NCBI RefSeq assembly: GCF_009360615.1
Contig: NZ_SPEY01000006.1
Span: forward strand, 62,001 to 126,000
Origin: Comamonas sp.
GTDB lineage: Bacteria; Pseudomonadota; Gammaproteobacteria; Burkholderiales; Burkholderiaceae_C
Reading direction: 5' to 3'
DNA length: 64,000 nt
The translations under genes were made by a program, and so were the position numbers. Position 1 is the first letter of the stretch. Each line of letters starts with the position of its first letter. The notes beneath the pieces are model-generated. The model saw only the letters and a list, made by a program, of their open reading frames with translations, had not been told where the DNA came from and ran no database searches. Shown here piece after piece: positions 35,039 to 44,236 of the stretch.

Positions 35039-36079
35039 TCAGGCTGCCTTGGCGGTTTTGTTCTTTGCGAGGCTGATCTGGCCTGGGCGCTCGGGCGGTG
35101 CTTCGGCTGCGGCCCTGGCCTGCTGCTCGGCACGCCACTCGGCGAAGGACTTGATCACCAGGGTCACCAAGGCCAGCAGCGCCAGCAGGGATGCCACGGC
35201 GAAGGCGGCCGCCGCCTGGTAGTCGGCATACAGCACTTCCACGTGCAAGGGCATGGTGTTGGTCTGGCCCCGGATATGGCCGGAGACCACGGACACGGCA
35301 CCGAACTCACCCATGGCACGGGCATTGCACAGGATCACGCCATAGACCAGACCCCATTTGATATTGGGAAGAGTGACATTCCAGAAGGTCTGCCAGCCCG
35401 AGGCACCTAGCACGATGGCGGCCTGCTCCTCGTCGCTGCCCTGGGCCTGCATCAGCGGGATCAGTTCGCGGGCGATGAAAGGGAAGGTCACGAACACCGT
35501 GGCCAGCACAATGCCTGGCACGGCAAAGATGACCTGGATCTGATGCTGGGCCAGCCAGGGCCCCAGCCAGCCATTGGCGCCGAACACCAGCACGTACATC
35601 AGACCCGCAACCACGGGCGAGATGGAGAACGGCAGATCGATCAAGGTCGTCAAAAAGGCCTTGCCCTTGAACTCATACTTGGCAATGCACCACGCGGCTG
35701 CCACGCCGAAGACCAGGTTCAGGGGCACGGCAATCAGCGCCGTCAACAGCGTGAGCTTGATGGAAGAGATCGCATCGGGCTCACCCAGCGCCGTGACATA
35801 GACCTCCCAGCCCTTGCGCAGTGCTTCGCCAAACACGGAAAGCAGCGGCAGGATCAGGAAGACCAGCATGAAAAGCAAGGCCACCGAGGTCAGGACCCAG
35901 CGCACCCATCGTGGCTCGGTCGTGGTCATCTTCTCCAGCCTGGCGGCCTGGGGCGGAGCCGTGATCTTGTACAGCGCGACCAGAACCACAAGCGCAATGC
36001 CGACGACGGTGAACAGATGCGCCCAGATGGGCAGCAGATTGGGAAACAGCGCCTGAATCGCTGCATGGATCGAAGACAT
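35039..36079 (-). CDS. cysW: Sulfate ABC transporter permease CysW
   Basis: Inner-membrane permease of 346 residues with the binding-protein-dependent transport fold. The EAA loop region is near [30 protein letters not shown], and [25 protein letters not shown] is CysW-like. About 50 extra N-terminal residues carry one more hydrophobic helix ([16 protein letters not shown]) than the family needs. The ATG at 36079 directly abuts the cysT stop, favouring the long form. An internal ATG at 35929 (MTTTEPRW) preceded by GGAGAAG would give the standard 296-residue protein. Confidence 0.9.
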   Translation of the reverse strand: MSSIHAAIQALFPNLLPIWAHLFTVVGIALVVLVALYKITAPPQAARLEKMTTTEPRWVRWVLTSVALLFMLVFLILPLLSVFGEALRKGWEVYVTALGEPDAISSIKLTLLTALIAVPLNLVFGVAAAWCIAKYEFKGKAFLTTLIDLPFSISPVVAGLMYVLVFGANGWLGPWLAQHQIQVIFAVPGIVLATVFVTFPFIARELIPLMQAQGSDEEQAAIVLGASGWQTFWNVTLPNIKWGLVYGVILCNARAMGEFGAVSVVSGHIRGQTNTMPLHVEVLYADYQAAAAFAVASLLALLALVTLVIKSFAEWRAEQQARAAAEAPPERPGQISLAKNKTAKAA

Positions 36080-36080
36080 C

Positions 36081-36938
36081 TCAGCGGCCCCCCTGCGCCT
36101 TGCGCTGCCATGCCTGCAGTGCGTTGATCAGCAGCAGCAATACAAAAGAGATCAGCAGCATCACCACGGCAACGGCCGTGGCGCCTGCCACATCGTGTTG
36201 ATCCAGCTTGGCCATGATGATCAGCGGAGTGATTTCCGAGACCATGGGAATGTTGCCGGCAATGAAGATCACCGAGCCATATTCACCCACGGCGCGCGCA
36301 AAGGCCATGGCGAAACCGGTCAGCAGTGCGGGGCCGATATGGGGCAGGATGACCTTGTAGAAAATCTGCCAGCGCGAAGCCCCCAGACTGGTCGCCGCCT
36401 CCTCCAGCTCCTTCTCGAAGTCCTCCAGCACCGGTTGCACGGTACGCACCACAAAAGGCAGACCGATGAAGATCAGCGCAATGGCGATGCCCTTGGGGTT
36501 GTAGGCCATCTGAATGCCCAGCGACTCGAAGTACTGTCCGATCCAGCCGTTGCCCGCATACAGGGCAGACAGTGCGATACCGGCAACGGCCGTAGGCAGC
36601 GCAAACGGCAGATCGACCAGGGCATCCACCACCTTCTTGCCGGGGAACTGGTAGCGCACTAGCACCCAGGCAATCAGCATGCCGAACACCACATTCACCG
36701 CCGCAGCGACAAAGGACATGGTGAAGGACAGTTCGTAGGAAGCGACCACGGCGGGTGCAGCAACCGCGGACCAGAACTGCTCCCAGGTCAATGAGAAGCT
36801 CTTGAACAGCAGGGCGACCAGGGGGATGAGCACGATGATGCTCAGATAGAAAATGGTGTAGCCCAGCGTCAGCCCGAAACCGGGCAACACTCGCTTGGCA
36901 CTACGCGCCTTGCGGGGGGCTAGGACAGCAGAGGACAT
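36081..36938 (-). CDS. cysT: Sulfate ABC transporter permease CysT
   Basis: The 285-residue permease has a basic N-terminus, six predicted membrane segments and the EAA loop near [44 protein letters not shown] and [19 protein letters not shown] are typical of CysT (also called CysU). It partners CysW as the channel of the sulfate importer. One base separates its stop from the cysW start. The gap to sbp upstream is 157 bases and contains a REP-like repeat. Confidence 0.94.
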   Translation of the reverse strand: MSSAVLAPRKARSAKRVLPGFGLTLGYTIFYLSIIVLIPLVALLFKSFSLTWEQFWSAVAAPAVVASYELSFTMSFVAAAVNVVFGMLIAWVLVRYQFPGKKVVDALVDLPFALPTAVAGIALSALYAGNGWIGQYFESLGIQMAYNPKGIAIALIFIGLPFVVRTVQPVLEDFEKELEEAATSLGASRWQIFYKVILPHIGPALLTGFAMAFARAVGEYGSVIFIAGNIPMVSEITPLIIMAKLDQHDVAGATAVAVVMLLISFVLLLLINALQAWQRKAQGGR

Positions 36939-37036
36939 ATTCAGAGACAGAACGGGGGGAAGATCTCGCTGACGGTCAATCAGGCACGACCCAGCTCAAA
37001 AAACGCGGAGCAAGGGCCGACCGACAGCGAGGATGT

Positions 37037-37087
37037 TGCCCTGCTCCCGCGCAGCGAGAGAGGGGGCAGCCGCAAGGCGACTCGGAA
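37037..37087. repeat. REP-like extragenic palindrome, copy B
   Basis: Diverged copy of the element behind cysA: TGCCCT...AGCGAGAGAGGGGGCA forms one hairpin and GCCGCAAGGCGAC the next. It lies between the sbp stop and cysT, so it may trim or stabilise mRNA and adjust the ratio of binding protein to permease, which is inferred from known REP behaviour. Confidence 0.6.
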
Positions 37088-37095
37088 GAAGTCGG

Positions 37096-38097
37096 TTATT
37101 TGCCGGGGGTATACAGCTTGTCGAACTGGCCGCCATCGTTGAAGTGCACCTTCTGCGCTTCGCTCAGAGAGCCGAAGTACTTGGCCACGGTGAACTGCTT
37201 GATGGGCTTGAACTGGTCGGCATGCTTCTTCAACACCGCTTCGGAGCGAGGGCGTATCGCATGCTTGGCAGCGATTTCCTGTGCTTCGTCGGAGTACAGC
37301 CACTGCAGATAGTCCGTGGCCAGCTGGGTCGTTCCCTTCTTGGCCACGGTCCGCTCGACCACGGCCACGGGGTTCTCGGCCACGATGCTCACCGAGGGGT
37401 AGACCGCGTCGACCTTGCCCTGGCCGAACTCACGGTCCACGGAGACGACTTCGGATTCAAAGGTGATGAGCACATCGCCGATGTTGCGCTGCAGGAAGAT
37501 GCTGGTCGCGTCGCGGCCGCCCTTGCCGAGCACGGGCACGTTCTTGTAGAGCTTCTGCACGAATTCGGCGGCTTGCGCGTCAGTGCCGCCCTTTTCACGC
37601 ACCGAGCCCCAGGCGGCCAGATAGGCATAACGGCCATTGCCGCCAGTCTTGGGGTTGACCACCACAACCTTCACGTCGGGACGCACCAGATCGGACCAGT
37701 CCTTGATGTTCTTGGGATTACCGTTGCGCACCAGAAACAGCATGGTCGATGTGGTGGGCGATGCATCGTGCGGGAACTTCTTGTTCCAGTCCTTGGCGAC
37801 CACGCCGTTCTGGGCCAGGAAATCCACATCGGTCGTCGTGTTGAAAGTCACCACATCGGCAGCCAGCCCGTCGTTGACGGCACGCGCCTGGGCACTGGAG
37901 CCGCCATGCGACTGGTCCACCTTGATGTCCACGCCCTTGGTCTTCTTGTAATGGGCGATGAAGGCAGCGTTGTAATCCTTGTAGAACTCGCGCGCCACGT
38001 CATAGGAGACATTGAGCAGCTGGGTTTGCGCCGAGGCAGCGCCTGCCGCTGCCAGTGCGAGGGATGCCAACAGTGTCTTGAGCTTCGCGGAATGCAT
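37096..38097 (-). CDS. sbp: Periplasmic sulfate-binding protein
   Basis: The 333-residue binding protein has a Sec signal peptide (ending ASAQ, about residue 24) and starts LLNVSYDVAREFYKDYNAAF. It keeps the sulfate-pocket segments DQSHGGSSAQARAV and NPKTGGNGRYAYLAAWG, shared by Sbp and CysP. It feeds the CysTWA transporter encoded downstream. The 130 bases upstream are AT-rich and are the likely place for CysB control, though I cannot define a site. I begin at MHSAKLKTLL, since the open frame above lacks a signal sequence. Confidence 0.95.
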   Translation of the reverse strand: MHSAKLKTLLASLALAAAGAASAQTQLLNVSYDVAREFYKDYNAAFIAHYKKTKGVDIKVDQSHGGSSAQARAVNDGLAADVVTFNTTTDVDFLAQNGVVAKDWNKKFPHDASPTTSTMLFLVRNGNPKNIKDWSDLVRPDVKVVVVNPKTGGNGRYAYLAAWGSVREKGGTDAQAAEFVQKLYKNVPVLGKGGRDATSIFLQRNIGDVLITFESEVVSVDREFGQGKVDAVYPSVSIVAENPVAVVERTVAKKGTTQLATDYLQWLYSDEAQEIAAKHAIRPRSEAVLKKHADQFKPIKQFTVAKYFGSLSEAQKVHFNDGGQFDKLYTPGK

Positions 38098-38315
38098 GGT
38101 TCGCAGCCTTTTCTTGAGCAATGTATATAGATGTACACATTGTGCGAACGACTCCTTAAAACTCAAAAGAATATATTTTTCTTTGTTTTTCTGGAAATCA
38201 ATATAAAGAATAAAACAGCGCATATTATTGCGCTTAGAACCGCCTCAAACGCTTATCTATAAAGCATATGACGCTATCAAAAATGAATCCAGAAAGTGTC
38301 TGAGACCGGCTCTCG

Positions 38316-38912
38316 TCAGGCCGCAAGTGCTGTTGCCGGTACGGGCCGCACCGCGGCAGGCGGAGTCTGTGCATTCCAGCCGCCCTGCTCTGTCAGCGAC
38401 TGCAGCAGCGCCAGCCCCAGGGGCCAGGCTCCAAAGCCCGACTCGATATTGATATGTCCGGCATTCTGCAAACGTACCAGCTCGCTGCCCCAGGCCCTGG
38501 CATAGGCACCTGCACGACGGATGGGGCAGAACGGATCGTTGCTGCTGGCCACCAGCACGCTGCGATAGGGTAGCGGCGCATAAGGCACGGGCGCAAAGTC
38601 CGCCAGCTGGGCACGTCGCTCAGGATCGGCAGGCGCCACCAGCAAGGCACCATGCACGCGCGCTGCCGCAGCCTCGCCCAAATGCGCGGTGGTGATGCAG
38701 CCCAGGCTGTGGGCCACGATGACGGCAGGACGCTCGTCGCTGAGCAAGACTCTTTCCAGCTCCCCTACCCAGGCATCGCGGTGCGGCACCAGCCAGTCCT
38801 GCTGCTGAACGCGCACGGCGCCCTCCAGCTGCTCGGCCCACAGGCTTTGCCAATGACCGGGTCCGGAGTTACGCCAGCCTGGCACGATCACGATGCGAAA
38901 TGGGGATGTCAT
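38316..38912 (-). CDS. RBBP9/YdeN family serine hydrolase
   Basis: Small alpha/beta hydrolase of 198 residues. VIVPGWRNSGPGHWQSLW opens the fold, AHSLGC carries the nucleophilic serine, SSNDPFCP the aspartate and NAGHINIESGFGAWPLG the histidine, all in family order. Natural substrates of the family are largely unknown. No operon partner: the next gene upstream is 141 bases away. The protein ends with an Ala/Pro tail. Confidence 0.9.
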   Translation of the reverse strand: MTSPFRIVIVPGWRNSGPGHWQSLWAEQLEGAVRVQQQDWLVPHRDAWVGELERVLLSDERPAVIVAHSLGCITTAHLGEAAAARVHGALLVAPADPERRAQLADFAPVPYAPLPYRSVLVASSNDPFCPIRRAGAYARAWGSELVRLQNAGHINIESGFGAWPLGLALLQSLTEQGGWNAQTPPAAVRPVPATALAA

Positions 38913-39053
38913 GCTGCCTCCTGTAATCTAGGAGCGGCGGCCCTGGCGTGGGAAAAAGCCCGGCGCGCTCCTGATCTGATAACAAGGCAGTCATTGTGGG
39001 CACGGCCTTCGCAAATCCCAACGAATGTTTTGTTGTTATCTTATGGGCAGAAG

Positions 39054-39995
39054 CTAATGCGCCACGGAGGCCGATGCCGCCTTTTGCGCGGCTGAGATGC
39101 TGCTGCCCGGCATGCGCTCTCCGAGAAAGTCCAGGAAATGCCGTACCGCCGGTGCCAGCCCGCGCCGCGAGGGAAACACCGCATGCACGATGCCGCGCGG
39201 AGGTGCCCATTGCGGCAGCAGCTGCACCAGCGTGCCCTGGTTCAACGCGTCCTGACACATATAGTCAGGCAGCCAGCACATGCCGCTGCCGGCCAGAGCC
39301 GCAAATTTCAGCGTCAGCAAGTCATCGACCACATAGCGCGGCTGCAGCTGCAACCGGTGCTCCTTGCCTTCGGGCCCGACGAGCAGCAGGCTGGAATGGC
39401 CGTCAACGGCCGTCATGGCCATGCTGTCCAGCAGTTGCAGGTCCTCCAGCGTGCGGGGCGTGCCCTGTCGCTGCAGCAGATCGGGGCTGGCCACCAGGAT
39501 CTGACGCGAGCTGTCGAGCCGCTTGACGACCATGGAGCCGCTGTCCTCCAGCGTGGCTCGCACTCGCAATGCGACATCCACCCCCTCCTCGACCAGATTG
39601 ACAGGGCGGTTGGTGACCTGCATCTCCACCTGCACCAGCGGACAGCGCTTGAGGAATTCAGGCATCAGCTCGCCCAATACTGTCTGGGCCAGCGTCACCG
39701 GACAGGTCACGCGGATGGTGCCGCGCGGCTCGGTCTGTACCTCGGCCACGGCATCCGAGGCCGCCAGGGCCGCATCTCGCATGGCCTGTCCATGGCGCAA
39801 AAAGGTCTCTCCGACCTGCGTCAGAGACAGCTTGCGGGTGGTGCGCTGCAGCAAGCGCACCCCGAGATGGGCCTCGAGTTCGGCGACACGGCGCGAGAGG
39901 CGCGACTTGGGAATGCCCAGTGCCCGCCCGGCAGCCGCAAAGCCGCCGCGCTCGACCACTTCGACGAAGTACAGCATGTCGTTGAGATCCACCAT
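39054..39995 (-). CDS. LysR-type transcriptional regulator
   Basis: The 313-residue regulator has an N-terminal helix-turn-helix (MLYFVEVVERGGFAAAGRALGIPKSRLSRRVAELE) of the DsdC/LysR subgroup whose recognition helix reads IPKSRLSRR, and a substrate-binding domain from about residue 90. AAGGAA lies 7 bases before the ATG at 39995. It is divergent from an azoreductase gene, which it probably controls; this subgroup often responds to quinone-like or electrophilic compounds. The shared 194-base gap is AT-rich and should hold the operator. Confidence 0.9.
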   Translation of the reverse strand: MVDLNDMLYFVEVVERGGFAAAGRALGIPKSRLSRRVAELEAHLGVRLLQRTTRKLSLTQVGETFLRHGQAMRDAALAASDAVAEVQTEPRGTIRVTCPVTLAQTVLGELMPEFLKRCPLVQVEMQVTNRPVNLVEEGVDVALRVRATLEDSGSMVVKRLDSSRQILVASPDLLQRQGTPRTLEDLQLLDSMAMTAVDGHSSLLLVGPEGKEHRLQLQPRYVVDDLLTLKFAALAGSGMCWLPDYMCQDALNQGTLVQLLPQWAPPRGIVHAVFPSRRGLAPAVRHFLDFLGERMPGSSISAAQKAASASVAH

Positions 39996-40189
39996 GCACA
40001 TTTCCTTGGAATCGATTGAATTGATATTTGGAACGATCTATCGCATTTTTGCAGACTTACCGCCAAATCTAAACAAATCTACAATCTATTCCATTGCGAT
40101 TCACCACCTATCACTGTTTTGCCGCAACGCAGCATCCAGGCGAGGCAAGAAGTGTTCCCTGACTGATTTTTAGAGGTATAGATACCAAT

Positions 40190-40807
40190 ATGCAAATCCT
40201 GCACATCGACTCGTCCATCACGGGCTCCAATTCCGTGACCCGCGCACTGACTGCCGACATCGTTGCGAGCCTCAAGCAGGCCCAGCCCGAAGCCAAGGTG
40301 GACTACCTGGATCTGGCCGTAAACGCCCCCAGCCACCTGAGCGCACAGTCTCTGGGGTTTCGTACCGGCCAGGCGGCTGCCACCGAAATCGAACGCCAGG
40401 AAAACGCCGTCTCCGAAGCCCTGGTCAGCCAGTTCCTGGCCGCTGATGTGATCGTCGTAGGCGCCCCCTTCTACAACTTCACGATTCCCACGCAACTCAA
40501 GGCCTGGCTGGATCGCATTGCACAGGCCGGCCGTACGTTCAAGTACACCGCGACAGGCCCGGTGGGACTGGCCGGCGACAAGAAGGTCATCGTGGCGTCG
40601 GCGCGCGGTGGTGCCTATTCCACCAGCGAAGCGGGCCAGGCCATGGAGCACCAGGAAAGCTATCTGAAGGTGATCTTCGGCTTCATGGGCGTGACCGACG
40701 TGACCATTGTTCGCGCTGAAGGCGTGGCCATGGGCCCCGACGCCAAGGCTGCCGCCCTGGAAGCAGCCAAGGCCCAGATCGAGCAGGCACAAGCCGTCGC
40801 TGCCTGA
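40190..40807 (+). CDS. azoR: FMN-dependent NADH-azoreductase/quinone reductase
   Basis: Flavodoxin-like reductase of 205 residues that reduces quinones and azo dyes with [24 protein letters not shown] is the FMN phosphate-binding start; [28 protein letters not shown] is the AzoR signature region, and ARGGAYS comes next. Divergent LysR regulator upstream and an intrinsic terminator downstream make it a single-gene unit. Confidence 0.93.
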   Translation: MQILHIDSSITGSNSVTRALTADIVASLKQAQPEAKVDYLDLAVNAPSHLSAQSLGFRTGQAAATEIERQENAVSEALVSQFLAADVIVVGAPFYNFTIPTQLKAWLDRIAQAGRTFKYTATGPVGLAGDKKVIVASARGGAYSTSEAGQAMEHQESYLKVIFGFMGVTDVTIVRAEGVAMGPDAKAAALEAAKAQIEQAQAVAA

Positions 40808-40828
40808 TCGCCGAGATGCAGACAAGAG

Positions 40829-40859
40829 CCGGTAACGCCCCAGGGCGTACCGGTTTTTT
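40829..40859 (+). terminator. Terminator after azoR
   Basis: CCGGTAACGCC (from 40829) pairs with GGCGTACCGG (to 40853) with a one-base bulge, followed by a T-run to 40859. Confidence 0.85.
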
Positions 40860-41019
40860 GCACAAGAAAGCACCCAACTTCAGATTGGCGGACATTTCCG
40901 ACTGAAGTTCTCGCTGAAAATGCCGATCTGACTCCCTGAACCCGCTGTTTTTGATACGCTGAAAACAGTTCGAACCCTTTCAGGTCCGAGTCCCCTTTGG
41001 CTCGGATGTGTTTGCTCAG

Positions 41020-41445
41020 ATGCCAGCTTCCATTCCCAAGTCCTCAGCCGTCCGTCAGGCGCCCCAGCGCTCCGACGAAAATCTCGTCCTCACCGCCATT
41101 GCCGCATTTCTGGTGGCAGCGCTGGTTCTGGGCACGGTCGCCTATCGATATTTCAAGCATTCGCAGCAGCAGCAGGAACAGACTCGCAGCGAGCGTCAGG
41201 CCTACAAGCGCTACAACGACTATCTGGACTCCACCGAGCAGGCCGCAGCCAAGCCTGCCGCCAGCCAATCCGTACCCGCAACGGCCAGCTCGCCAGCGCC
41301 TGCTGCGCCGCCGAGCATGGCCGAGAAGCTGCTCAGCCACCCGGCCGTCACGCCCGGTCCCGGCTTCAGCGCTCCCGGCGTCCAGCAGACTGGCGTGGCC
41401 ATCATCGATGCGATCGATCACGCCCAGGCAACCGCCAGACAGTAA
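41020..41445 (+). CDS. Small single-pass membrane protein of unknown function
   Basis: I do not recognise this 141-residue protein. It has a short cytoplasmic N-terminus, one clear membrane helix (about 24-44, NLVLTAIAAFLVAALVLGTVAYRYF), a Gln/Glu/Arg-rich helix just after it (HSQQQQEQTRSERQAYKRY), an Ala/Pro/Ser-rich linker and a small conserved-looking end (PGVQQTGVAIIDAIDHAQATA). Codon use matches its neighbours. An in-frame GTG at 41008 is an alternative start. It stands alone between azoR and the SDR gene. Confidence 0.6.
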   Translation: MPASIPKSSAVRQAPQRSDENLVLTAIAAFLVAALVLGTVAYRYFKHSQQQQEQTRSERQAYKRYNDYLDSTEQAAAKPAASQSVPATASSPAPAAPPSMAEKLLSHPAVTPGPGFSAPGVQQTGVAIIDAIDHAQATARQ

Positions 41446-41479
41446 GGCCAGACGGGCAGCACGTCCTGCAGCCCCCTTC

Positions 41480-42277
41480 TCAGCGCATCACCAGACCGCC
41501 GTCGACCAGCAACAGCTGCCCGGTCATGAAGCCGCTGAGTTCCGACGCCAGAAACAACACCGGCCCAGCCACATCCTCGGGCCGCGCCAGCCGGCGCAGC
41601 GGGGTGGCCGCCATCAATGATTCCCGAAAAGACTCCTTGCTGCCCTGCGTGCCCTGGGTGGGATAGACCAGTCCGGGCGCCACGCAGTTGACGCGGATGC
41701 CCACCGGCCCCAGCTCGCTGGCCAGATTCCGGCTGAAGGCCAGCAAAGCCCCCTTGGATGTCGTGTAGTCGTGATAGGCGACGACAGGCTGCTCCACCAG
41801 GTTGCTGACGATATTGACAATGCTGCCGCGCGCACGCTGGCGCATCAGTGGCAGCACCGCACGACAGACATTGAAGCTTGCCCCCACGGCACCGTCGAAC
41901 TGGGCCTGATAGTCTGACCATTGCAGATCGTCAAACCGGCTGCGGCGCTCCGGGTCGAAAACATAGGGTCTGAAGGCGTTGTTGACCACGATGTCGATGC
42001 CACCGGCATCGCGCACGATGCTGTCCACCATGCTCTGCACCGCATAGGGTGAACCCACGTCGGCCTTGACCGCCCATGCATCGCCGCCCGAGTCCTTGCC
42101 CGCAGCCAGGCAGGCATCCACGGTGCCGGCTGCCGCCTCGTCGTTGGACAGGTAGTTGACGGCCACCGTCGCGCCCTCGCGCGCAAACGCCAGGGCGATC
42201 GCCGCGCCGATGCCGCGGCCGGCACCCGTCACCAGCACCACCTTGCCGCGCAGGCCCATGGAAGAAGACTGATTCAT
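41480..42277 (-). CDS. SDR family NAD(P)-dependent oxidoreductase at the end of the TPP-riboswitch cluster
   Basis: Classical short-chain dehydrogenase, 265 residues: cofactor motif VTGAGRGIGAA, the NNA motif (VVNNAFRP) and the catalytic YTTSK with an upstream serine (VNIVSNL). It is closest in appearance to 3-oxoacyl-ACP reductase-like members, but the substrate is unknown. It follows the ABC binding-protein gene by about 150 bases on the same strand, so membership of the riboswitch operon is probable but not certain. Chemically it could take an aldehyde made by the LuxC-like enzyme to an alcohol. Start chosen at MNQSSSM; MGLRGKVV is possible. Confidence 0.88.
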   Translation of the reverse strand: MNQSSSMGLRGKVVLVTGAGRGIGAAIALAFAREGATVAVNYLSNDEAAAGTVDACLAAGKDSGGDAWAVKADVGSPYAVQSMVDSIVRDAGGIDIVVNNAFRPYVFDPERRSRFDDLQWSDYQAQFDGAVGASFNVCRAVLPLMRQRARGSIVNIVSNLVEQPVVAYHDYTTSKGALLAFSRNLASELGPVGIRVNCVAPGLVYPTQGTQGSKESFRESLMAATPLRRLARPEDVAGPVLFLASELSGFMTGQLLLVDGGLVMR

Positions 42278-42390
42278 ATTCACGATTTTCCGCTCAGGCA
42301 ATGGGAGGGCCCCTGCGAGAGACAGCAGACAAGACCTTGGCGGACCGGCAGCGTGCAGTCGTCACCCTCTCGCAGGAAGTGGGGGATGGC

Positions 42391-42426
42391 GCGGGGCCAC
42401 CTGGGCAGCGCGCCTCAGGGGAAGAT
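42391..42426. repeat. REP-like extragenic palindrome, partial copy D
   Basis: GCGCGGGGCCACCTGGGCAG followed by CGCGCCTCAGGGG shares the CGCCTCAGGGG core of the element found behind cysA and metQ. It lies directly before the stop codon side of the binding-protein gene. It is shorter and less regular than the others. Confidence 0.45.
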
Positions 42427-43425
42427 TTAAAGCGCAACCACCACATCCGACACCTTGATCTGACGCTGCACCATGCCCAGCGCCCGGTAGGCATCGGCAC
42501 CCTTTTGCAGCGCGACCATATCGAAACTGCCCAGCGGCTGACCCTGGACTGCCGGCATGGAGGCGGCATTGCGCAGGCGTATCACGTCCAGATTGATGTC
42601 GCGGCGCGTGCCATCGATGGCATATTTGCTGGCCAGCACCGAGGCCTCCTCGGGGTTCGCCATCATCCAGGCGGCGCTTTCGCGATAGCCCTTGACGAAA
42701 GCCTTGAGCAAGTCCTTCTTCTGCAGGAATACCTCCTCGCGCACCACAAACATGTCGCTGGACATATTGAGGTGGTCGCTGACCTGCATCACATTGACTT
42801 CACCCATGCCCTTGCGCAGCCCCACGGCCAGGCCGGTATCCGTGGCGGCCGTGGCGTCCACCTGCCCCTGCATCAAGGGAGCAAAGTTGAGCAGACCGGT
42901 CACGACAATGCTCACATCGGTCTCCTTGAGGCCGGCCTGATGCAGCATCACCAGCAGGTTCTGGCGCGTTCCGCTGGCGAGGCTGTAGACGCCGATCTTC
43001 TTGCCCTTGAGGTCAGCGGGCTTGCGAATGCCCGAAGACTTGAGCGAGACCACGTTGAACACGTTCTGCGGATAGATATCGTAGATCGCCACCAGCTTCT
43101 CGCCCTTGTCCAGCGCCATGAAGAAGGAGCCGGGGTCGGTGAATGCCACATCCGCCTGGCCGCTGAGGATATTGCGGATCGCATCGCCGCCCCCCGCGCC
43201 GGGCAGATAGGCCAGCTCCACGCCATTCGACTTGAAAAAGCCCTTCTCGGGTTCGACCAGGAGATTGGTGATCTCGCTGATGGGCTTGCTCCAGCCCGCC
43301 AGGCGGATCTTGCCCTGCAGAGGCACCGCCATGCTGGTGCCGGTCATGGCAAGGCCGCTCAGGCCGGCACAGGCGCCGAGCAGGCTGCGGCGGGAGATGA
43401 ACGAAGTCTGGTTGCTGAGGTGCAT
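42427..43425 (-). CDS. ABC transporter substrate-binding protein, THI5/NMT1-like (SsuA/TauA superfamily)
   Basis: Periplasmic binding protein, 332 residues, with a twin-arginine-like signal (SRRSLLGACAGLSGLAM). It has the periplasmic-binding fold of the NMT1/THI5/SsuA group: IRLAGWSKPISEITNLLVEPEKGFF, LSGQADVAFTDPGSFFMAL and DLKGKKIGVYSLASGTRQNL. Family members bind sulfonates, nitrate or thiamine pyrimidine precursors. Here the upstream TPP riboswitch favours a thiamine-related ligand. It lies downstream of the permease and ATPase genes. Confidence 0.88.
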   Translation of the reverse strand: MHLSNQTSFISRRSLLGACAGLSGLAMTGTSMAVPLQGKIRLAGWSKPISEITNLLVEPEKGFFKSNGVELAYLPGAGGGDAIRNILSGQADVAFTDPGSFFMALDKGEKLVAIYDIYPQNVFNVVSLKSSGIRKPADLKGKKIGVYSLASGTRQNLLVMLHQAGLKETDVSIVVTGLLNFAPLMQGQVDATAATDTGLAVGLRKGMGEVNVMQVSDHLNMSSDMFVVREEVFLQKKDLLKAFVKGYRESAAWMMANPEEASVLASKYAIDGTRRDINLDVIRLRNAASMPAVQGQPLGSFDMVALQKGADAYRALGMVQRQIKVSDVVVAL

Positions 43426-43447
43426 GACAAATGGTGTGAAGAGGCAG

Positions 43448-44236
43448 TCAGGACCGGGTGCCCGGCTGCGAGGTTGAAAAGTGATGGTGGCGAAGCAAGC
43501 GGCGCTCCAGAACAAGGCAGGCTTGATACAGCACCAGGCCCAAGGCGGCAATCAGCACCAGCGCCGCAAACATCAGCGTGGTATCCATCATTCCCTGGGC
43601 CGCAATGACCACCGCACCCAGGCCCTGGCTGGCTCCCATGAACTCGGCCACCACGGCACCGACCAGCGCCAGCACAGAAGCCACGCGCAGCCCGGCCAGA
43701 ATCGTGGGCAGCCCCGCCGGCAGCTTCAGGCGCATCAAGGTCTGCAGACGTGTGGCTCCCAGCATGCGAAACAGCTGCAGGCGCTGGGTATCGACCTGCC
43801 TCAGGCCGGTCAGCGTGTTCTCCATCAAAGGAAAAAAGCAGATCAGCGCCGTGATCAGCACCGTCGGCAGCATGCCGAAGCCGAACCACAGGACAAACAA
43901 TGGGGCCAGGGCCAGCTTGGGCACGACCTGACTGACCACGACATAGGGTTTGAGCACGCGCTCCAGCAACTCGGACTCGGCCAGCACCATGCCGGCCAGC
44001 AGCCCCACGACGCTGCCGACGAAAAGCCCCAGCAGCAAGGCCTGCAAGGTCGCCCAGAGATGCGGCCAGAAGTAGCCGGATGCCAGACCTGACCACAGCG
44101 ACAGCGCCACCCCCGACGGCGCAGGCAGCACCAGAGCCGACAAGCCGAACTGCTTCGCAGCCAGCTCCCATATCGCGAGCACGGCGATCAACAGCGAGGC
44201 AGACAGCCAATGTGTCTTGTTCGACCAGCAGCTCAT
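43448..44236 (-). CDS. ABC transporter permease, NitT/TauT/ThiX type
   Basis: The 262-residue inner-membrane permease has a BPD_transp_1 domain. Its EAA-type loop lies near RQVDTQRLQLFRMLGATRLQTLMRLKLPAGLPTILAGLR, followed by ASVLALVGAVVAEFMGASQGLG, which is characteristic of the SsuC/TauC/ThiX branch. The start overlaps the ATPase stop in ATGA. It partners the ATPase upstream and the THI5-like binding protein downstream in a three-gene importer under the TPP riboswitch. Confidence 0.92.
   Translation of the reverse strand: MSCWSNKTHWLSASLLIAVLAIWELAAKQFGLSALVLPAPSGVALSLWSGLASGYFWPHLWATLQALLLGLFVGSVVGLLAGMVLAESELLERVLKPYVVVSQVVPKLALAPLFVLWFGFGMLPTVLITALICFFPLMENTLTGLRQVDTQRLQLFRMLGATRLQTLMRLKLPAGLPTILAGLRVASVLALVGAVVAEFMGASQGLGAVVIAAQGMMDTTLMFAALVLIAALGLVLYQACLVLERRLLRHHHFSTSQPGTRS

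Noticed and set aside
42301..43608. A 435-codon plus-strand open frame over the binding-protein gene
   Set aside because: Low-complexity antisense shadow; the minus-strand binding protein has a signal peptide and a clear family fold.
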